Below the pieces are notes generated by a model. It did not search any database, had not been told where the DNA came from, and worked only from the letters and a program-made list of their open reading frames with translations. This document shows, piece after piece, positions 58,096-64,000 of a DNA stretch of 64,000 bases. Every line of letters starts with the position of its first letter. The first letter of the stretch is position 1. Made by a program: the position numbers and the translations under genes. This DNA is from Bacillus sp. HSf4. GTDB taxonomy: Bacteria; Bacillota; Bacilli; Bacillales; Bacillaceae. The DNA is taken from positions 1,290,001 to 1,354,000 of the forward strand of contig NZ_CP120679.1 in NCBI RefSeq assembly GCF_029537375.1, written 5' to 3'.

Positions 58096-58908
58096 ATGAT
58101 GAGCATATATAAAGCATTGACGATCGCCGGATCTGACTCAGGCGGAGGAGCGGGTATCCAAGCCGACCTCAAAACCTTTCAGGAGCTAAAAGTTTTCGGG
58201 ATGACCGCTTTGACGGCGATTACCGCACAGAACACAACAGGGGTGCACGGTGTTTATCCGCTTTCTCCAGAAGCGCTGGCAAAGCAGATTGAAGCCGTCG
58301 CCGAAGATTTAAGACCGGATGCTGTGAAGACGGGAATGCTCTGGAGCGCGGAGATGATTGAAGTCATTGCTGAAAACATCACGAGATACGACTTGGGAAA
58401 CGTCATCGTCGACCCCGTCATGATTGCCAAAGGAGGAGCTTCATTATTAAATGATGAAGCCGTGGAGACATTGAAGCGGCGCCTTCTGCCGCTGGCTTAT
58501 GCGGCAACCCCGAACATTCCGGAAGCGGAAGTGCTGACCGGAAGAAGCATCAAAACGATGGATGATCGCAAAAAAGCGGCGGAGGAATTGCATAAAATGG
58601 GGGTCCGTTACCCGATTATTAAAGGCGGGCATCAGCCGGAAAACCAAAAAGTGACCGATCTCCTCTTTGACGGAGAAAGCTTCATTGAACATATCAATCC
58701 TTATATTGAGACGAAAAACACTCATGGAACAGGCTGCACGTTTGCCGCTGCTCTAACGGCGCAAACGGCGAAGGGGTGTGAGATACATGAAGCTTTTCAA
58801 GTCGCGGAAGAATTCGTTCACGAAGCGGTTGCAAACAGCCTGGATATCGGAGCCGGCCACGGGCCGACCAATCATTTTGCCTATCAAAAGAGGGGCGCGA
58901 GACTGTAG
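58096..58908 (+). CDS. thiD: HMP kinase / HMP-phosphate kinase ThiD
   Basis: ThiD phosphorylates hydroxymethylpyrimidine twice for thiamine assembly. The 270-residue ribokinase-fold protein has [20 protein letters not shown] at its start and the anion-hole motif [12 protein letters not shown] near residue 213. Two adjacent ATG codons (58096, 58099) follow AAGGGAG; the first is chosen. It is the last gene of the operon. Confidence 0.95.
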   Translation: MMSIYKALTIAGSDSGGGAGIQADLKTFQELKVFGMTALTAITAQNTTGVHGVYPLSPEALAKQIEAVAEDLRPDAVKTGMLWSAEMIEVIAENITRYDLGNVIVDPVMIAKGGASLLNDEAVETLKRRLLPLAYAATPNIPEAEVLTGRSIKTMDDRKKAAEELHKMGVRYPIIKGGHQPENQKVTDLLFDGESFIEHINPYIETKNTHGTGCTFAAALTAQTAKGCEIHEAFQVAEEFVHEAVANSLDIGAGHGPTNHFAYQKRGARL

Positions 58909-58929
58909 CTAACAAAGAAGAATCGGAAA

Positions 58930-58968
58930 ACGGCAGCGTGTTTTTTACGGAACGCCTGCTGTTTTTTT
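58930..58968 (+). terminator. Terminator after thiD
   Basis: AAACGGCAG-CGT pairs with ACGCCTGCTGTTT with small mismatches, followed by seven T. It closes the ten/thi operon. Confidence 0.7.
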
Positions 58969-58974
58969 CGGAAA

Positions 58975-59024
58975 TTGTCAGACTGCTATCAATTGTGATA
59001 CTATATATTATGATCAGGTACTAA
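58975..59024 (+). promoter_or_regulatory. fabI promoter with FapR operator
   Basis: TTGTCA at 58975-58980 with TACTAT or GATACT about 17 bases later forms the promoter. TTATGATCAGGTACTAA at 59008-59024 is an imperfect FapR box; the right half GGTACTAA matches exactly and the left half is degenerate. It lies over the start region, as before fabHA. Confidence 0.78.
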
Positions 59025-59057
59025 TAAAATGTTAATCATTAGGAGGATTTAATACAT

Positions 59058-59834
59058 ATGAATTTATCTCTTGAAGGTCGCAATATTGTCGTCATGGGAG
59101 TTGCCAATAAACGAAGCATCGCATGGGGGATTGCCCGCTCGCTTCACAATGCCGGCGCCAGATTGATTTTTACGTATGCCGGAGATCGCCTTGAAAAATC
59201 GGTCAGGGAGCTGGCAGATTCCTTGGAGCGCAATGATTCGCTTGTTCTGCCATGCGATGTCACAAACGATCAGGAAATTGAAGAATGCTTTGCCAAAATC
59301 AAAGAGGAAGTTCAAGTCATTCACGGCATTGCCCACTGCATCGCGTTCGCCAACAAAGAAGAGCTGACAGGAGAATATTTGAATACGACCCGCGACGGTT
59401 TTCTCCTTGCACACAACATCAGTTCATATTCACTGACAGCGGTCGCCAAAGCGGCCCGCGGCATCATGACAGAAGGCGGAAGCATTGTCACGCTGACATA
59501 CCTCGGCGGAGAGCGCGTCGTTTCAAACTACAATGTCATGGGTGTTGCGAAAGCTTCGCTTGATGCAAGCGTCAAATATTTGGCGAGCGATCTCGGAAAA
59601 GACGGAATCCGCGTCAACAGCATTTCCGCGGGTCCTATCCGGACATTGTCAGCCAAAGGAATCAGCGACTTCAACTCCATCTTAAAAGAGATTGAAGAGC
59701 GCGCACCGCTTCGCCGCACGACGACACCGGAAGAAGTCGGCGACACGGCCGCTTTCCTGTTCAGCGACCTTTCGCGCGGCATGACCGGCGAAAACCTGCA
59801 TGTGGATTCCGGCTATCATATTATTGCCCGATAA
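59058..59834 (+). CDS. fabI: Enoyl-ACP reductase (NADH)
   Basis: FabI carries out the last reduction of each fatty-acid cycle and is the triclosan target. The 258-residue SDR protein has the catalytic pair Tyr158-x6-Lys165 (SNYNVMGVAKASLD), Tyr148 (TLTYLGG) and a VVMGVANKRSIAWGIA nucleotide site. ATG 59058 follows TTAGGAGG. It has its own FapR-controlled promoter and terminator. Confidence 0.97.
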   Translation: MNLSLEGRNIVVMGVANKRSIAWGIARSLHNAGARLIFTYAGDRLEKSVRELADSLERNDSLVLPCDVTNDQEIEECFAKIKEEVQVIHGIAHCIAFANKEELTGEYLNTTRDGFLLAHNISSYSLTAVAKAARGIMTEGGSIVTLTYLGGERVVSNYNVMGVAKASLDASVKYLASDLGKDGIRVNSISAGPIRTLSAKGISDFNSILKEIEERAPLRRTTTPEEVGDTAAFLFSDLSRGMTGENLHVDSGYHIIAR

Positions 59835-59845
59835 AATAAGGGCTG

Positions 59846-59876
59846 AAAAAGCAATCCTAAACAGGATTGCTTTTTT
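59846..59876 (+). terminator. Terminator after fabI
   Basis: AAAAAGCAATCCT pairs perfectly with AGGATTGCTTTTT around AAAC, followed by a T-rich tail. Confidence 0.88.
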
Positions 59877-59941
59877 CTTTTCTTCTGATTTCTCCGTTCC
59901 CGTCATATAGATATACCATGAACGCAAACGGAGGGATAAAG

Positions 59942-60418
59942 ATGTCTAATAAGAAAAACGACGCGGAGCAAAAGCCGCTCATGTATATTGTGCAGCCGGA
60001 TTATGGCACGGCGGACGCCAACATGCAGGATATTCTCATTAAACGAAAGAAAAAGGAAAAGCCGGTTCCTTCGGAGCAAAAGGCAAAGCGGAAAGAAGAG
60101 CGCGCAGAAGCTTCGCCTTCCAAGGAGAAAGAAGCGGAAGCCGTGCACAAAGAGGAGACGGACGGACCTGAAAAAGGGATGAAGCCGGTTAAGAAGCCGA
60201 TCAGCAAAATGTCCATCAATGAAAAGATCGACTTTTTAACAAGCCTGCCGGGAAATATGCCAAAAACCCTTTGTCTGATAGAAGCAGACGGAAAAACATA
60301 CAGAGGGACGATCGTTGACAAAAAAGACGGAGCGGTCTTCGTTCGGACATCGAGCAAAGGCGCTCCGGCGAAACTTGCGATCGAGAGCATCACGTCGCTG
60401 CACCCGCTCGGCTTTTAA
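59942..60418 (+). CDS. cotO: Spore coat protein CotO
   Basis: CotO is a morphogenetic protein of the outer coat and crust. The 158-residue protein has a lysine- and glutamate-rich middle (about 35-85) and an ordered C-terminal domain (KMSINEKIDFLTSLPGNMPK…). Start ATG 59942 (MSNKKNDAEQKPLMYIVQPDYG) follows CGGAGGGA. CATATAGATATA at about 59904-59915 could be a SigK -10 region but does not fit exactly. It converges on cotZ. Confidence 0.85.
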   Translation: MSNKKNDAEQKPLMYIVQPDYGTADANMQDILIKRKKKEKPVPSEQKAKRKEERAEASPSKEKEAEAVHKEETDGPEKGMKPVKKPISKMSINEKIDFLTSLPGNMPKTLCLIEADGKTYRGTIVDKKDGAVFVRTSSKGAPAKLAIESITSLHPLGF

Positions 60419-60421
60419 CAA

Positions 60422-60447
60422 AAAAAGTCCCGGTTCAGGGACTTTTT
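60422..60447. terminator. Bidirectional terminator between cotO and cotZ
   Basis: AAAAAGTCCC pairs perfectly with GGGACTTTTT around GGTTCA. It can end both convergent transcripts. Confidence 0.9.
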
Positions 60448-60895
60448 ATTTTGAACGGTTGATCAGTTGCGGATTGAGACATTCGATAGCACAGAAGCAT
60501 TCCAAATCGACTTCGATGCAGAAATTCGTTTTTTCAAGGCGGAACACATCGCATATTTTATCTTTATCATCTGTAAAATCGAGAATGCGGCGGTTTTCAT
60601 CAAAGGCGATCAACAGTCTTAGTGTGGCGCAGCAGTCATCGATATTTTCCACTCTGAAGAAAACGGTGCTGAAACAAGGGCCTGCTTGAAGTTCACCCAC
60701 ATTTCCGAACGCTACAAAAGGCTTTGACTTTGATGTGTATAAAATGAATGGAATGGTGTCGCCTAAATTGCGTGTCGGTGACAGCAGGTTGCTGAAGCAG
60801 CTGGTCGGGCAGCCTTCCTCTTCAATGGCGTTTTGCAGGTCGTGGATGTTTTCGACGGCTTCACAAACACAATTGTCGCCTGAAAATTTCGTCAT
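60446..60895 (-). CDS. cotZ: Spore crust protein CotZ
   Basis: CotZ is a cysteine-rich crust protein that, with CotY, forms the outermost spore layer. The 149-residue protein has about a dozen cysteines, including CVCEAV, CPTSCF, DDCCATL and CFCAIECL, which probably form inter-chain disulfides. It is clearly related to CotY next to it. ATG 60895 follows TTAGGAGGG. It is 150 bases downstream of cotY, with a hairpin between. Confidence 0.92.
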   Translation of the reverse strand: MTKFSGDNCVCEAVENIHDLQNAIEEEGCPTSCFSNLLSPTRNLGDTIPFILYTSKSKPFVAFGNVGELQAGPCFSTVFFRVENIDDCCATLRLLIAFDENRRILDFTDDKDKICDVFRLEKTNFCIEVDLECFCAIECLNPQLINRSK

Positions 60896-60964
60896 GTTAT
60901 CATCCCTCCTAAATCAGGATTTTAATTTCGTTTCGAAACGGCCGGGTTTTTATTGGCAAAAGGA

Positions 60965-60983
60965 GCTGCCGAGAGCCGGCAGC
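60965..60983 (-). terminator. Hairpin between cotY and cotZ
   Basis: GCTGCCG pairs with CGGCAGC around a 5-base loop; on the minus strand it is followed by TCCTTTTGCC. It is probably a partial terminator or mRNA processing element between the two coat genes. Confidence 0.5.
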
Positions 60984-61045
60984 CGTTGTAAAGAGTGTAC
61001 CAAGCCGTCCTTATGGGCGAATCGGCTTGATACAGTCCAACATCT

Positions 61046-61531
61046 TTAACCGTTATGATGATGATTTTTGTCTGCTGTGCGATCGACTAGATCAGGTGAC
61101 AGACATTGAATCGCACAGAAACATGTCAGGTCAACCTCGATGCAAAAGTCCGTTTTTTCAAGCCCGAAAAAGTCAGGGTCACAAGGGTGGCAAACGCTGA
61201 GTGTGTCGCCGTTTATGTCCACAGGCCTCAGGATTGAAAGAGTTGCACAGCAATCTTTTAGATTTTCTGCCCGGAAGAAAATAGATTCGAAACACTGCAT
61301 ATCATCTGAAAATCCGCCGACATTTCCAAATGTTGAAAACAGTCCGCCTTTTTTGTCGTACAAAAGGAACGGAATCGTGTCTTTACCGGAAACAGTCGGA
61401 CTCAGCAGGTTGCCAAAGCAGCTTGTCGAGCACGCTGATGTTTCCTCGACTGCATTCTGCTCTTCAATAATCTGCTCAACTGCTTCGCATACACAATTTT
61501 CATGCCGGCCATGGTTTTTTCCGCAGCTCAT
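61046..61531 (-). CDS. cotY: Spore crust protein CotY
   Basis: CotY is the main structural crust protein and self-assembles into ordered sheets in B. subtilis and relatives (ExsY in the B. cereus group). The 161-residue protein is cysteine-rich ([39 protein letters not shown]) and ends in a histidine-rich tail (NHHHNG). ATG 61531 follows AAAGGAGCTG. It aligns with CotZ over most of its length, pointing to a tandem duplication. Confidence 0.92.
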   Translation of the reverse strand: MSCGKNHGRHENCVCEAVEQIIEEQNAVEETSACSTSCFGNLLSPTVSGKDTIPFLLYDKKGGLFSTFGNVGGFSDDMQCFESIFFRAENLKDCCATLSILRPVDINGDTLSVCHPCDPDFFGLEKTDFCIEVDLTCFCAIQCLSPDLVDRTADKNHHHNG

Positions 61532-61630
61532 GGATTTCAGCTCCTTTGTATAGGATATTTGACTTTAGTCTTTAACAAGATATGTACCCGTGCCCTTGTT
61601 GGTGTGGGTGATCGTCTATAAAAATGAAGA

Positions 61631-61656
61631 AAAGCAGAGCTTGGTGGCTCTGCTTT
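61631..61656. terminator. Terminator after cotX
   Basis: AAAGCAGAGC pairs perfectly with GCTCTGCTTT around a 6-base loop. It ends the cotV-cotW-cotX transcript before cotY. Confidence 0.82.
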
Positions 61657-61661
61657 TTGTA

Positions 61662-62168
61662 TTAGATGATGCCGACAATAAGCGTTGCGATGACAACTGT
61701 GAGCGTTTGGACCGCCGTGCTGACCAATACAGCGACATCTGTATCTTCTGTTGTGACTGTTACATCGCGGGAATTGTCGATGACCAATTTTTGTCGGTTT
61801 GCTTGTTTGTTTGCTGTTACCTGCAGCAGGTCTTGTGATACAAGCTCTGCAAGCTCAGCATCATCAATGATTGCAAGAACGACTGTGACGATCGCTGTCT
61901 GTACTGCTGTCATGACGGATGCGACAACTTGCGTTTCCTCGGTAGAGACTCTGATATCGCAAGAGTCTTTGATGATGATCGTTTCATCTGAAAGCTGTTT
62001 GTTAATGTTGAACTGATCGAGCTCCTGATTGATAAATGCCTCGTCTTTGCCGCATTTGCAGCTGTAGTCATCACAAAGCTGTTTCTTAGGGAATCTCGGA
62101 TAATACTCTGATCCCGGATGCTCGCATTCAGGATCAAGCGCAACCCAAGAATATGGTCTGGTTTCCAT
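61662..62168 (-). CDS. cotX: Spore crust protein CotX
   Basis: CotX is a crust protein that helps assemble CotY/CotZ layers. The 168-residue protein has an N-terminal Cys/Tyr/Pro-rich part (METRPYSWVALDPECEHPGS…CDDYSCKCG) and two related repeats of about 40 residues (TIIIKDSCDIRVSTEETQVV… and LVIDNSRDVTVTTEDTDVAV…), each ending in a hydrophobic run. ATG 62168 follows GGAGGAAATC; ATG 62186 would contain the ribosome site. Confidence 0.92.
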   Translation of the reverse strand: METRPYSWVALDPECEHPGSEYYPRFPKKQLCDDYSCKCGKDEAFINQELDQFNINKQLSDETIIIKDSCDIRVSTEETQVVASVMTAVQTAIVTVVLAIIDDAELAELVSQDLLQVTANKQANRQKLVIDNSRDVTVTTEDTDVAVLVSTAVQTLTVVIATLIVGII

Positions 62169-62235
62169 TTGATTTCCTCCTTCCATTTACTATTATTAAA
62201 TGTTCAAACTCTTGAACTTGTATATGGCAGATACC

Positions 62236-62577
62236 CTACTCCAAATCCCCATTTTTTTCTTCTTTTTCGGCTGTCGTCTCCTGTTGCCTTCTTTGTTTGA
62301 GCTTTTCTCTTAATTTATTTGAACGTCTTCTTCGTCTTGGTTTTTCTTCAGACTGTGAGGAAGCCTCAGCTTGGGATTTTTGCTTCTCTTTCTGTTTTTG
62401 GATGAGGGCTTCGGATTGTGCTTTCAAATCATCGAGAATGTTCAAAATGGTTTCCTTTTCCCCTTCTGACAGCTTCCGCACATTATCTTTTGAGACGCCG
62501 TGTTTTCTTAGAATATTTTGGACAAGCGTATTCGTTAGCGGGCTGACATCTGCTTTAAGTTTTTCGCGGTCTGACAA
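62236..62577 (-). CDS. cotW: Spore coat protein CotW
   Basis: CotW is a coat/crust protein that affects CotX stability in B. subtilis. The 113-residue protein has an N-terminal helical region (to about 55) and a C-terminal coiled, Lys/Arg/Gln/Glu-rich half with RRRRR. The start is TTG 62577 after GAGGTGAG. It lies between cotV and cotX with short gaps. Confidence 0.88.
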   Translation of the reverse strand: MSDREKLKADVSPLTNTLVQNILRKHGVSKDNVRKLSEGEKETILNILDDLKAQSEALIQKQKEKQKSQAEASSQSEEKPRRRRRSNKLREKLKQRRQQETTAEKEEKNGDLE

Positions 62578-62623
62578 TTGATTCTCACCTCAATTTCTAA
62601 AAAATATTAGAAAGAAAGAAGCT

Positions 62624-63010
62624 TTAAAGGATGTCAAGTTCTGTTAAAAGCGCGATCAGCACTTCAATTAAAACTTGGACTGTAAGAAGGATCTGCAGAG
62701 AGGAAAGTGTAATGGTTACATTTCGGCTGCCAATGACTTGAATGAAAAATTTCTTTCTATTTAGCAGTCTATTTACGGCTAAAACGTGTTCAGTGACGAT
62801 GTCTGCCGTATCCTGATCTTCGATCGCTATCTGCGCCGACATGATCATCAATGTGATGACGATGGCCTGTAAAGAGAGTGCGGCTGTTACGTTTGCCGTG
62901 TTGATCGTGACATGTTCCGAATCAATCACTTCAATCAACTGGTCATATTCACTGGTTAGTTCGTTGAACGTTTTCTCATACAGTTCTTCGGCATTTTCAT
63001 GAAACGACAT
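62624..63010 (-). CDS. cotV: Spore crust protein CotV
   Basis: CotV is a CotX relative of the insoluble fraction and crust. The 128-residue protein starts at ATG 63010 (MSFHENAEELYEK) after AAAGGAGTGAAGG. It contains two repeats of the CotX type (LIEVIDSEHVTINTANVTAA… and FIQVIGSRNVTITLSSLQIL…). GCATTTAATA upstream on the minus strand is one base from the SigK -10 consensus CATANNNTA, but no -35 is clear. Confidence 0.9.
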   Translation of the reverse strand: MSFHENAEELYEKTFNELTSEYDQLIEVIDSEHVTINTANVTAALSLQAIVITLMIMSAQIAIEDQDTADIVTEHVLAVNRLLNRKKFFIQVIGSRNVTITLSSLQILLTVQVLIEVLIALLTELDIL

Positions 63011-63181
63011 AACCTTCACTCCTTTCTTATCCACACTTTATTAAATGCAGACCGGTATCTTAGCGGAATAAGGAAAACATACAATTCAGCACCCAATTTT
63101 AGAGGAATGAAGCTTCTCGCATCATGTTTATGATGCGAATAGCATATATTTGGAAATAGACTTTTTTAGAGGGGGAGCCCT

Positions 63182-63538
63182 GTGATACAAAGCTGGCTGT
63201 TGTTCATTTTAATTTCCATTGCGGTGTTTCGGCTGACGCGCCTGATCGTGTTTGATACGATCACAGCCCCGCTACGCAGCTTTTTCCACGAGGAAATTGA
63301 AGAAAAAAACGAAAAAACCGGTGAAATTGAAACCTATATTGTCATGAAAGGGAAAGGCTTGAGAGCCTGGATCGGCGAGCTGTTGAGCTGCTATTGGTGC
63401 ACGGGGGTGTGGTGTACGGCGTTCTTGCTGATTTTTTATGCCTTCATTCCGGACGTCGCCCAATGGCTGATCCTCTTGCTTGCCATCGCAGGCTTAGCGG
63501 GGGTGCTGGAGACGATTGTATCAAAATGGCTGGACTGA
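63182..63538 (+). CDS. yjcA: Small membrane protein YjcA (DUF1360 type)
   Basis: The 118-residue protein has membrane segments at about 4-22 and 79-112 and the DUF1360 motif ELLSCYWCTGVWC. YjcA is reported as a sporulation protein in B. subtilis. The start is GTG 63182 after AGGGGGAG. It is divergent from the cotVWX genes. Confidence 0.85.
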   Translation: MIQSWLLFILISIAVFRLTRLIVFDTITAPLRSFFHEEIEEKNEKTGEIETYIVMKGKGLRAWIGELLSCYWCTGVWCTAFLLIFYAFIPDVAQWLILLLAIAGLAGVLETIVSKWLD

Positions 63539-63615
63539 ATGGGGGTTTGTCACAGCAACTTATCGAAGAAAGAATCATATAATGGCACATAAGAATGAGA
63601 AAGGAAGGAATGGCA

Positions 63616-63741
63616 ATGAGACAATTGAAAAGACGGCAGCAAGGCCGATTAAAGAATGCTTCCAGCAACAATCAGTCCACTTTCTCAAAAAAAGTGAAGA
63701 AAAAAGGCTGCGGATGCGGCAAAAAAAAGAGAATTCAATAA
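63616..63741 (+). CDS. Unassigned 41-residue basic Cys/Gly/Lys-rich protein
   Basis: ATG 63616 follows a strong AAGGAAGG site at 8 bases and opens a 41-codon frame: a basic N-terminus (MRQLKRRQQGRLKNASSNNQ), then KKVKKKGCGCGKKKRIQ. The C-terminal GCGCG flanked by lysines is striking. A perfect terminator follows at once, so the unit is well formed although short. It lies beside crust genes and yjcA and may be a small spore protein; I do not recognise a family. Confidence 0.65.
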   Translation: MRQLKRRQQGRLKNASSNNQSTFSKKVKKKGCGCGKKKRIQ

Positions 63742-63748
63742 TATGAAC

Positions 63749-63777
63749 AAAAAAACCGGAAATCATCCGGTTTTTTG
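63749..63777 (+). terminator. Terminator after the 41-codon gene
   Basis: AAAAAAACCGG pairs with CCGGTTTTTT around AAATCAT, ending in TTTG. It may work in both directions. Confidence 0.88.
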
Positions 63778-63827
63778 TTTCCCTTTTTTCACCTCTTGCA
63801 TACATCATTCATGAGGAGGAAGATCGC

Positions 63828-64000
63828 ATGAATCTTTTTGAACAGCTGTTCGAGTCCATATTCGAAAAGCATCAGCGAAAGCAGGCAGATCATGAGCGGA
63901 TCATGTTTGATAACGAGAAAGAATTGGACCGGTTTGATTGCTTCGCAGCACAGTTTGAACAACAGCTTGAACAATTTGCGGAATACGCTGAAAAACGGCT
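63828..64000 (+). CDS. Unassigned protein, N-terminal part (cut by window end)
   Basis: ATG 63828 follows GAGGAGGAAG and opens a frame of at least 57 codons that is still open at base 64000. The visible part (MNLFEQLFESIFEKHQRKQA…) is rich in Glu, Gln, Phe and Lys and is predicted almost wholly helical or coiled. I do not recognise it. Its position after yjcA suggests a sporulation-related yjc gene, but the sequence does not look like SpoVIF. Confidence 0.7.
   Translation, partial: MNLFEQLFESIFEKHQRKQADHERIMFDNEKELDRFDCFAAQFEQQLEQFAEYAEKR

Noticed and set aside
59900..59920. SigK promoter before cotO
   Set aside because: CATATAGATATA looks similar to CATANNNTA but the spacing is off by one and no -35 AC element was clear, so it is not listed as a separate feature.
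61590..61838. Plus-strand cysteine-rich frame opposite cotX
   Set aside because: Antisense of the repetitive cotX sequence; cysteines arise from complementing Thr/Ala codons.

Overview
The window is a chromosomal segment of a low-to-mid GC Bacillus. Gene content and order match the 'yja-yjb-yjc' segment of Bacillus subtilis almost gene for gene, but several additions and the protein divergence point to the B. licheniformis group (inference from recognised gene families and synteny; no database search was possible). Nothing looks like a prophage, IS element, CRISPR array or integrated plasmid.

Layout. 0-8.5 kb: end of argC and the arginine/carbamoyl-phosphate operon argC-J-B-D-carA-carB-argF, with overlapping genes. 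8.6-9.5 kb: an extra undecaprenyl-pyrophosphate phosphatase gene (uppP) behind an ECF-sigma-type promoter. 9.6-13.2 kb: small genes yjzC, yjzD, yjaU, yjaV, then med-comZ (competence control) and yjzB. 13.2-15.5 kb: FapR-controlled fabHA-fabF. 15.6-22.3 kb: yjaZ and the App oligopeptide permease (appDFABC) with an intact appA. 22.4-24.7 kb: yjbA and trpS behind a T-box. 25.1-30.7 kb: the Opp permease (oppABCDF). 30.8-33.7 kb: yjbC-spx, yjbE, mecA. 33.9-40.9 kb: a block not expected from B. subtilis order: a family 8 glycoside hydrolase split from its signal peptide by a frameshift, a tripartite tricarboxylate transporter (tctC-B-A type) with a perfect cre match at its promoter, and a convergent CitS/CitT-type two-component system. 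41.0-53.5 kb: coiA, pepF, a small membrane protein, the RoxS/RsaE small RNA, spxH (yjbH), truncated haemoglobin yjbI, cwlQ, yjbK, yjbL, the alarmone synthetase yjbM, nadF, yjbO, prpE, yjbQ. 53.5-58.9 kb: TPP riboswitch and tenA-tenI-thiO-S-G-F-D. 59.0-59.8 kb: FapR-controlled fabI. 59.9-64 kb: spore coat genes cotO, cotZ, cotY, cotX, cotW, cotV, then yjcA and two small unassigned genes, the last cut by the window end.

How it fits together. Three themes recur: peptide uptake (App, Opp) beside competence/stress regulators (Med, ComZ, MecA, CoiA, Spx, SpxH); fatty-acid synthesis under one regulator at two loci (FapR boxes before fabHA and fabI); and envelope or redox stress (ECF-type promoters before uppP and yjbC-spx; a Rex/Fnr-type box in the roxS promoter). 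I found no wholly novel system. The most useful observations are the GH8 frameshift, the tct/two-component island with its cre box, the roxS RNA, the ECF promoter of the extra uppP, a SpxH protein lacking one cysteine of its CXXC motif, four related repeats in CotX/CotV, and unassigned small genes near the right edge.
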